Shown in pieces: positions 62,639-64,000 of a stretch of DNA of 64,000 bases (within the stretch, counting starts at the first letter, position 1; each line of letters starts with the position of its first letter). The translations under genes were made by a program, and so were the position numbers. This DNA is from Nissolia schottii. Its lineage: Eukaryota > Streptophyta > Magnoliopsida > Fabales > Fabaceae. Under the pieces are notes generated by a model, which was not told the origin of the DNA, did not search any database, and was given only the letters and a program-made list of their open reading frames with translations. The stretch covers positions 469,201-533,200 of the forward strand of contig QANU01006445.1 in NCBI GenBank assembly GCA_003254905.1, in the 5' to 3' direction.

Positions 62639-63925
62639 TGATAAAAGGCAATATCCTGCATACGACATTTCTAAATTAAGGATTAATTGTCATTAGTTCC
62701 TAATTAATTATTCATAAGAGGGGATGTTGTTTATTAGTTGAAATATCTAACTAATACGCAATTCATATAAGAGACTACGATCGTCAATCCCCTAAGAATT
62801 TATAAATACAGGAATTAAAACTAAGATCTTAGCATTTAAAACCCATATCAATTATGTCCTAATTGCACAACCTAATTAAATCTAATTAGTTCCATAAAAA
62901 GTTACCCAATCCTAAATCAATAAATTCTACAATTATCTATTAACCTAGAATTAACTCTAACCAATAACATGCGATCGCTATATTACTAATTAGGGGTTGA
63001 ACAAATCATGAATAAACATTAAGCACAAGACCTCGAATTAATCCTAATCTAGAGTTACCGCATGCAAGATATTAAGAAAACTACCATAAAAGCTCATAAT
63101 AAATAAAAAATAAGAAGATAATAGAAAATAATGGAGAATTAAAATAACAAAACCTAAATTAGAGAACGAAAGAAATTCTGAAATAGTTGGGAGCTTGCGT
63201 TGTCAATGCGAGCGCTCCAATAATCCTTGAAGAACTAATAACTAAGCACTACTAACATAAACCTAAAGTGCATAAAATAAAAGGAAAAGTGCAGAGAAAT
63301 AAAAGTGGAGGTTGAGTATGAAGTCCTCCCCAAGTTGTTGAGAGAGGATTTGTATTTATAGAGGATTGGCTCAAAGTGGATGTAAATCCCGCACTTTCAG
63401 CACAACAGTTAGTAAAATTGTGATAACTTTGGCTACAGATATCGAATTGAGGCGATTCAAATCTCCAATTAAAGCTAAGAGATAGATATACAACTTTATA
63501 GTTGAGGTCAAATTGAGATTCAATCTCCAACCCGACGCAAAATCCGTGGCAAAGTCAGCCCTAAAAATCCTCAACAAATCTTTGACCAAATCTTTTTGAA
63601 TTTGAATTCAATCTTGTAATTATTGATCCAAATCTTCTCTTCAAATCTCTTTTTCAAAATTTATATCTTATCAAATCTTCTTCAAATCTTCATTGATCCT
63701 TTTGACAATTTATTTTCTGCAGTTAAAATAGAAAACTAAAAAAGAACAAACGAAATCTACACATTAATTTCTAAAATAAAATAGTGCTTAAAATTGCATT
63801 TTTCTCAATTTTTCATAAAAGAGGATAATGTGCAAAACATATTAATTAAGCATTAAAATTACACATTTTTAGTATGCAATATTTAATTATAAAATAATAA
63901 AATAGAGTACAAAATCCACCTATCA
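62639..63925 (-). repeat. LTR-like sequence related to the 40.7-44.5 kb element
   Basis: A block resembling the LARD-like LTRs: TGATAACTTTGGCTACAGATA-like text followed by GATTCAAATCTCCA and TTAAAGCTAAGAGATAGATA matches comparable phrases near 41760-41850 and 44140-44210. A minus-strand TATA box (CTATAAATACAA) lies at about 63350-63362. The proposed edges TGATAAAAGG and CTATCA follow the TGATA...TATCA rule but show no target duplication and no primer site, so solo LTR or fragment is possible. Confidence 0.45.
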
Positions 63926-64000
63926 CATGCATAATTACACTACGCTTAAGAATTATTCTGTCACAGTGCAAAAATCTCCCAAGATACAATAAACTCTCTT

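Overview
The window looks like nuclear DNA of a eudicot, most likely a legume close to soybean. This is inferred from multi-exon GT-AG genes with AT-rich introns, plant-only families and plant transposon types. No tRNA, rRNA, CRISPR or prokaryotic feature was seen. I see no previously undescribed system. The value lies in seven host genes whose exon chains close in frame, in several transposons with recognisable target-site duplications (TSDs), and in two places where the assembly looks wrong.

Layout. 1-531: 5' end of a minus-strand Ty1/copia element. 1293-3638 (-): selenoprotein H-like nuclear protein. 4058-4355 and 5153-5343: a Mutator-type and a hAT-type MITE. 7377-11142 (-): GT14 (core-2/I-branching type) glycosyltransferase, 3' part only. 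One intron carries a Mutator-like element with a GRF zinc-finger fragment, and a near-identical 1204-bp copy bounded by single Ns sits where the 5' exons should be. 14144-14921: small CACTA element. 15263-17783 (+): WAT1/nodulin-MtN21 transporter. 19591-25856: long Mutator-like element with a decayed plant-mobile-domain gene, split by a solo LTR and a 0.98-kb duplication ending at an N. 26189-31404 (+): cryptochrome DASH (CRY3). 32.3-34.8 kb: foldback elements and a Harbinger-like element. 35652-38927 (+): Lunapark-type ER protein. 39829-40656 (-): 3' end of a LINE. 40657-44519 (-): non-coding LTR element. 44.5-48.8 kb: AT-rich, no gene found. 49964-58356 (+): ubiquitin protease UBP26, complete. 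59932-61264 (-): G-protein gamma subunit without a CaaX box. 62639-63925: LTR-like sequence.

The host genes do not form a pathway. They are independent loci for chromatin or redox biology, wall or glycan synthesis, transport, blue light/DNA repair, ER shape, histone deubiquitination and G-protein signalling. Most accessory structure between them is transposon-derived. All exon borders come from GT/AG sites, reading frame and recalled family similarity; no transcript evidence was available.
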